Assembly: GCA_021647465.1 (NCBI GenBank)
Contig: JAKIUQ010000018.1
Span: 1 to 37,959 of the forward strand
Direction: 5' to 3'
DNA length: 37,959 nucleotides
Source: Emcibacter sp.
GTDB taxonomy: Bacteria; Pseudomonadota; Alphaproteobacteria; Sphingomonadales; Emcibacteraceae
A model generated the notes under the pieces. It searched no databases. It was not told the DNA's origin and was given only the letters and a program-made list of their open reading frames with translations. Below, one piece after another: positions 34,920 through 37,959 of the stretch. A program made the position numbers and the translations under genes. How positions within the stretch are numbered: the first letter of the stretch is position 1; the number at the start of each line of letters is the position of its first letter.

Positions 34920-35423
34920 ATGATGCAATCAATGACGAAAATATTGACAATGACCACAGGCGCGATGTCCAAGATTCAAATATGCCAACTGGCTATATTG
35001 GCAAGACTTGTCATGGCGGTGATTTTCTGGAAATCCGCCATGACAAAAATTGCCTTCAATGCGCAGGGGATGGCGGAATTCTCTCTGGCCCAGATTTGGC
35101 ATGTCATATCGTTGAACTGGACCGTGGCCGACAGCACATATATGTTGTTCGAATATGAATATGACCTGCCTGTCATCCCGTTTGATTGGGCCGCGAATTT
35201 AGCCGTGGCCGCAGAAATTCTGCTGCCAATAGCTTTGTTTCTTGGGTTTTTTACGCGCTATGCCGCCTTGGCCATGCTTGGCATGACATTGGTCATTCAG
35301 GTATTTGTATATCCAGATCTATGGACTGTGCATGGCCTGTGGGCGATTGCTCTTTTGGTCATAATGAGTAAAGGCGGCGGCAGGCTATCCCTTGACCGTG
35401 TGATCTGCGGTAAATGTTTGTAA
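34920..35423 (+). CDS. DoxX-family membrane protein of the bufferin operon
   Basis: The 167-residue protein has four transmembrane helices in the DoxX arrangement: LAILARLVMAVIFWKSAMTKI near 25-45, AANLAVAAEILLPIALFLGFFTRYAALAMLGMTLVIQVFV near 88-128, and HGLWAIALLVIMSKGGGRLSLD at the end. The GGGRLSLD tail is typical of DoxX proteins found at the end of DUF2282-DUF692-DUF2063 operons. DoxX members are redox-linked or quinone-linked membrane proteins of unclear function. The 18-base spacing to bufC indicates one operon. The stop lies five bases from the convergent Fe-S scaffold gene; no terminator is visible between them. Confidence 0.9.
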   Translation: MMQSMTKILTMTTGAMSKIQICQLAILARLVMAVIFWKSAMTKIAFNAQGMAEFSLAQIWHVISLNWTVADSTYMLFEYEYDLPVIPFDWAANLAVAAEILLPIALFLGFFTRYAALAMLGMTLVIQVFVYPDLWTVHGLWAIALLVIMSKGGGRLSLDRVICGKCL

Positions 35424-35428
35424 AAGCT

Positions 35429-35866
35429 TCATTCGCTGTCGCCGCGCAGAGCCTTTAATATACTTTCAAAAGGCAGGGTGACACAGGTGAAGCGATTTTT
35501 ATGATCTGATACCGGCTGAAAAATATTAAGCGTTTCCCATTTTTCTTCTGGCCATATTTTATCAGTCAGGTCTTTATCCAAGAGCCCCTGTTTGAGATTA
35601 TCATAAATGGATTGAATATTCTGTTCTGTCTCTCCGATTGAACATTCTGCGAGCATAGATGCGCTTGCTTGGCACAGAACGCAGGCCTTGGTTTCATGGG
35701 AAAACTCTGAAATCTTATTTCCTTCAAGATTGAGGTAAATCGTAATTCTATCGCCGCAGAGAGGATTATGTACGGTTAATTTTACATCAGGATTGCTTAA
35801 TATACCGCTGCCTGTAGCCGCAGCGGCCTCTTTCAATATGGCTTTTTGATATAGCTGGTCAATCAT
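35429..35866 (-). CDS. NifU/SufU-like iron-sulfur cluster assembly scaffold
   Basis: The 145-residue protein matches the NifU N-terminal (IscU/SufU) scaffold fold. The first ligand motif is NPLCGDR (Cys37 and Asp39), the second GxKACVLCQASASM-type block holds Cys62 and Cys65, and Cys128 lies in RFTCVTLPF. These are the expected positions for binding a nascent [2Fe-2S] cluster, so the scaffold looks functional. It is transcribed alone, converging on the DoxX gene, with no iscS, sufS or hscAB neighbour. The start codon has a weak binding site. A SUF-associated scaffold role is likely; which system it serves is unclear. Confidence 0.9.
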   Translation of the reverse strand: MIDQLYQKAILKEAAAATGSGILSNPDVKLTVHNPLCGDRITIYLNLEGNKISEFSHETKACVLCQASASMLAECSIGETEQNIQSIYDNLKQGLLDKDLTDKIWPEEKWETLNIFQPVSDHKNRFTCVTLPFESILKALRGDSE

Positions 35867-35977
35867 GGGGCTATCTTTACATTAGTTTTTCTGCAAAAAG
35901 CTACAACTTTATAATATATGATTTCTCCCATGCCTTTCTCTAAGCGCAGAACGCTCTAATCAAAATATATAGAAAAT

Positions 35978-36160
35978 ATGATTAATCGTGTTCCCAGATT
36001 TTTTTCTGCTTTTCCTGATGCTTTGACTGTGACTGCGGTGATCATTACCGTTGCGGTTGACGAATTGCATAAATCCGACCTTGAACAGTTCCGGTCATTT
36101 TTGCGCAGCCTTATGATGCATGCTTTGGATGATAAAGTGCCGGAAAATTCTGGGCATTGA
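35978..36160 (+). CDS. Possible small hypothetical protein
   Basis: This 60-codon ORF has a hydrophobic stretch (ALTVTAVIITVAVDELH) and a charged amphipathic helix (SDLEQFRSFLRSLMMHALDD). Support comes from a strong terminator beginning 27 bases after its stop codon and from codon use similar to that of neighbouring genes. Against it, there is no recognisable ribosome binding site and no family that I know. It may be a real small protein or the remnant of one. Confidence 0.35.
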   Translation: MINRVPRFFSAFPDALTVTAVIITVAVDELHKSDLEQFRSFLRSLMMHALDDKVPENSGH

Positions 36161-36187
36161 TATTTATTCATCATAATTAACTGTTTT

Positions 36188-36217
36188 AAAGGAGATGGAT
36201 TTCCCATCTCCTTTTTT
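36188..36217 (+). terminator. Strong rho-independent terminator
   Basis: AAAGGAGATGG (36188-36198) pairs perfectly with CCATCTCCTTT (36204-36214) around a five-base loop and runs into a T tract. It follows the small ORF at 35978-36160 and lies far from any larger gene. The A run on its 5' side would allow weak termination in the other direction. Confidence 0.85.
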
Positions 36218-36481
36218 TGAACTCAATTTCATGCGGGGCGTTTTGTGCTGACAAGACCTTTAAAAGTTAATATATTGATTGCATAACAACCATTGGTATG
36301 AGAAACTCCCGCCTATAAGTATGTAGGGTTTAATTACTAGGAATTGTTGAGTTGATTTGGTTTTTAGTGCTGTTTTCTAATGTATTTAGATAAACTTTTA
36401 ATTGCCTGTATTGGCTGCATTATTATATTAGCTGTATCGAAAGTAACAATAGCTTGATTTTAAATAGAAAAGTGAAGTTTC

Positions 36482-37078
36482 ATGGTATCAAATTCGTCTG
36501 CAAACATCCAGGGTGATATGGATGATGAAAGTCAGGAAGAAATAGGGGAAGGGGCCTGTGCTTTGATGGAGCCCGAACATACGACTGTTCATTTTGATGA
36601 AGTCAAAGGGGCGATTAAATGGTTTGATTCTATTAAAGGGTATGGATTTATTGCGCCAGAGGATGACAAGGGTGATATTCTGGTTCATTTTTCCATTTTG
36701 AAAGACGTAGGCCGGCGCATGCTGCCAGAGGGTACGTCGGTTAAATGCTTGTCTGCGGATCGGCCCAAGGGTCGTCAAGCGGTAAAAATTCTCGATTATG
36801 ACCTGACGACGGCTGTTGGTATAGATGTCGAATCTGAACAGATGGAAATCACCGCTATTGACATGGATGAGTCTGAATTTGTTGAGGCAACCGTTAAATG
36901 GTTTAACAGAGTGCGCGGATACGGTTTTGTGAACCGGAATGATGGCGGGCAGGATGTGTTCATTCATATGGAACTTCTGCGCAAATATGGTATCGATCAT
37001 CTGATCCCGGGGCAGACCGTTGCTGTTGCCGTTGATGATGGGGATCGCGGTCTGGTGGTCAAAGCTATAAAGATATAG
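36482..37078 (+). CDS. Cold-shock protein with two cold-shock domains
   Basis: The 198-residue protein contains two OB-fold cold-shock domains, at about residues 38-105 and 135-198. The RNA-binding motifs are intact in both: RNP1 is KGYGFI in the first and RGYGFV in the second, and RNP2 is DILVHF and DVFIHM. The linker and the N-terminal 35 residues are acidic. Tandem-domain cold-shock proteins of about 180-220 residues are typical of alphaproteobacteria and bind single-stranded RNA and DNA. The long AT-rich upstream region is consistent with leader-based control, but that is inference. It is preceded by a GTGAAG binding site and followed by a 43-base gap before the DUF192 gene, perhaps co-transcribed. 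Confidence 0.94.
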   Translation: MVSNSSANIQGDMDDESQEEIGEGACALMEPEHTTVHFDEVKGAIKWFDSIKGYGFIAPEDDKGDILVHFSILKDVGRRMLPEGTSVKCLSADRPKGRQAVKILDYDLTTAVGIDVESEQMEITAIDMDESEFVEATVKWFNRVRGYGFVNRNDGGQDVFIHMELLRKYGIDHLIPGQTVAVAVDDGDRGLVVKAIKI

Positions 37079-37121
37079 AATCGGTGATTTGCTATTTGGC
37101 CAATCAAGAATAGGGTAAACT

Positions 37122-37616
37122 GTGACCATCTTTCGCATGCGGGTAGTTTTTTTATGCCTCTTTATGGGCATTATTTATATAGGCAGCTTTTCTTTTGCCA
37201 GTGACAGACAAAATCAGAAGGGGGTACAGGTCGTCTTTGAGCATGGCGAGCTGTCAATATTATCCAAAGGTCAAAGTCATAAATTTGATGTGGAAATTGC
37301 TCAATCATTCGAACAACGTGCCAGAGGTTTAATGTTCAGAAGGAAAATGCCTGAAAAAAATGGTATGTTGTTTCTTTTTGAAAATAATCAAATGGTCACC
37401 ATGTGGATGGAAAATACTTATATCCCGCTTGATATCATATTCCTGAATGCAAAAGGCATCATAATGCATATTGTAAAATCAACTGTGCCGGAATCGCGGG
37501 ATTATATTAATTCGACTGTTCCGGTGATTTCTGTTCTTGAAGTGAATGGGGGCGTGACGGATAATCTTAATATTCAAGTCGGGGATAAAATTGACCATCC
37601 ATTTTTCGTAAAATAA
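37122..37616 (+). CDS. DUF192 family exported protein
   Basis: The 164-residue protein has a signal peptide or N-terminal anchor (about residues 5-27, ending SFSFAS) and a DUF192 domain: FDVEIAQSFEQRARGLMFRRKMPEKNGMLFLFENNQMVTMWMENTYIPLDIIFL, then GIIMHI, and an end with VISVLEVNGGVTDNLNIQVGDKI. DUF192 proteins are small beta-fold periplasmic proteins without an established role. The GTG start at 37122 has AGGG seven bases upstream. In alphaproteobacteria this gene often sits directly after a cold-shock gene and before a tRNA-Pro gene, as here; that is my recollection and was not checked. Confidence 0.92.
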   Translation: MTIFRMRVVFLCLFMGIIYIGSFSFASDRQNQKGVQVVFEHGELSILSKGQSHKFDVEIAQSFEQRARGLMFRRKMPEKNGMLFLFENNQMVTMWMENTYIPLDIIFLNAKGIIMHIVKSTVPESRDYINSTVPVISVLEVNGGVTDNLNIQVGDKIDHPFFVK

Positions 37617-37721
37617 CGCCTTAAAATCCGTGAAATTTAAAAAAAACACAGATAGTTGATAAAGCGCTTGCCCTATGAAGGTGCTTCTTGTATTAAGCCT
37701 AGCACGCTGATTTAATCCAGT

Positions 37722-37798
37722 CGGGGAGTGGCGCAGCCTGGTAGCGCACCTGTTTTGGGTACAGGGGGTCGCAGGTTCAAATCCTGTCTCCCCGACCA
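37722..37798 (+). tRNA. tRNA-Pro (anticodon UGG)
   Basis: Acceptor arms CGGGGAG (37722-37728) and CTCCCCG (37788-37794) pair fully and are followed by A and an encoded CCA. The anticodon loop TTTGGGT holds TGG at 37756-37758 and is closed by CCTGT/ACAGG. The T arm is GCAGG-TTCAAAT-CCTGT. The C1-G72 pair is characteristic of bacterial tRNA-Pro. Confidence 0.97.
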
Positions 37799-37959
37799 TT
37801 AAATTAGTATAATAAAAAAGCCGCTCTGTATTAGTGAAGTGGTCCTGATTGTCTGCACAGTTTGGCAGCGAAGTTAAGGTGTATCCTGTTGTCATTTATG
37901 CTGCTTGTTTCTGTTTCACAGGGGATGGGGAATTCCCCATCCCCTGTGCTTTTGAGTAA
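37799..37959 (+). other. Gene-free tail, possible small RNA
   Basis: These 161 bases contain no credible ORF. A TATAAT box lies at 37808-37813, and a near-perfect terminator follows at 37917-37953, which could bound a transcript of about 130 bases. No good -35 box is visible, as that position falls in the tRNA end. The hairpin could instead end the tRNA-Pro transcript. Confidence 0.3.
37917..37953 (+). terminator. Perfect 14-bp terminator hairpin
   Basis: CACAGGGGATGGGG (37917-37930) is exactly complementary to CCCCATCCCCTGTG (37935-37948) around AATT, followed by CTTTT. It resembles the hairpin at 36188 in sequence (GGRGATGG/CCATCYCC). The gene it serves is unclear. Confidence 0.7.

Larger units (their letters stand above)
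35867..36481. other. Long, mostly non-coding stretch with a doubtful small gene
   Basis: This 615-base stretch separates the Fe-S scaffold and cold-shock genes. It holds a 60-codon ORF (35978-36160, listed separately), a strong hairpin terminator (36188-36217) and then 264 AT-rich bases that serve as promoter and leader of the cold-shock gene. Cold-shock mRNAs often have long structured leaders, so part of this may be transcribed. I see no further gene or repeat in it. Confidence 0.5.

Noticed and set aside
36488..37171. 227-codon minus-strand ORF
   Set aside because: It is antisense to the double cold-shock gene, whose motifs are intact, and its translation resembles no family.
37479..37895. 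138-codon minus-strand ORF containing GETGFEPATPCTQNRCATRLRHSP
   Set aside because: This peptide is the well-known spurious translation of the antisense strand of tRNA-Pro. It overlaps the tRNA and the DUF192 gene.
1..37959. CRISPR arrays, insertion sequences and prophage genes
   Set aside because: No regularly spaced repeats, transposase, integrase or phage structural proteins were found on either strand.

Overview
The window looks like chromosomal DNA of a moderately AT-rich alphaproteobacterium. Supporting signs are the sphingomonad-like TonB-dependent receptor, the PrsK/PrsR/PrsT exosortase-associated set, the double cold-shock-domain protein, the NifU-like Fe-S scaffold and the bufferin operon. 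An Emcibacter/Kordiimonas-type marine bacterium would fit, but that is an inference from gene style only. No insertion sequence, prophage or CRISPR array was seen.

Layout. 1-1.4 kb: the first codons of a divergent gene run off the left edge, opposite a LysR regulator with a clear inverted repeat over its promoter, then a GIY-YIG protein. 1.6-5.1 kb: a TonB-dependent receptor with a terminator and two small uncharacterised genes. 5.2-8.6 kb: gatCAB, the tRNA-dependent amidotransferase, with a 19-bp tandem duplication between gatC and gatA. 8.7-11.5 kb: a small Ala/Lys/Glu-rich lipoprotein, a Sel1-like protein, tRNA-Ser(GCU) and a phytoene-dehydrogenase-like flavoprotein.

11.5-27.9 kb is the most coherent block: a PEP-CTERM/exosortase-associated exopolysaccharide and regulation locus. 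It opens with a PaaK-like adenylating enzyme, divergent from an exosortase-associated acyltransferase and an MMPL/RND exporter. Then come a polyprenyl-phosphate sugar-1-phosphate transferase, PrsK (sensor kinase), PrsR (sigma-54 activator), PrsT (TPR protein), two XrtA-associated GT4 glycosyltransferases and a convergent third GT4 enzyme. No exosortase and no PEP-CTERM protein is encoded here, so those partners must lie elsewhere or be absent. The likely logic is that a surface polysaccharide is started and extended by these enzymes, PrsK/PrsR control transcription, and an acyl-activation, acyl-transfer and export trio makes an unknown acylated product.

28.0-32.7 kb: a large membrane/coiled-coil protein with a MotA/TolQ/ExbB-like (ZorA-like) layout but no partner gene, a LytS/LytTR two-component pair, and an MscS channel with its terminator. 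32.9-35.4 kb: a bufferin (MNIO RiPP) operon made of BufA1 precursor, BufB (DUF692), BufC (DUF2063) and a DoxX protein. 35.4-38.0 kb: a NifU-like Fe-S scaffold, a doubtful small ORF with a strong terminator, a double cold-shock protein, a DUF192 protein, tRNA-Pro(UGG), and a gene-free tail holding a TATAAT box and a 14-bp perfect terminator hairpin that could bound a small RNA.
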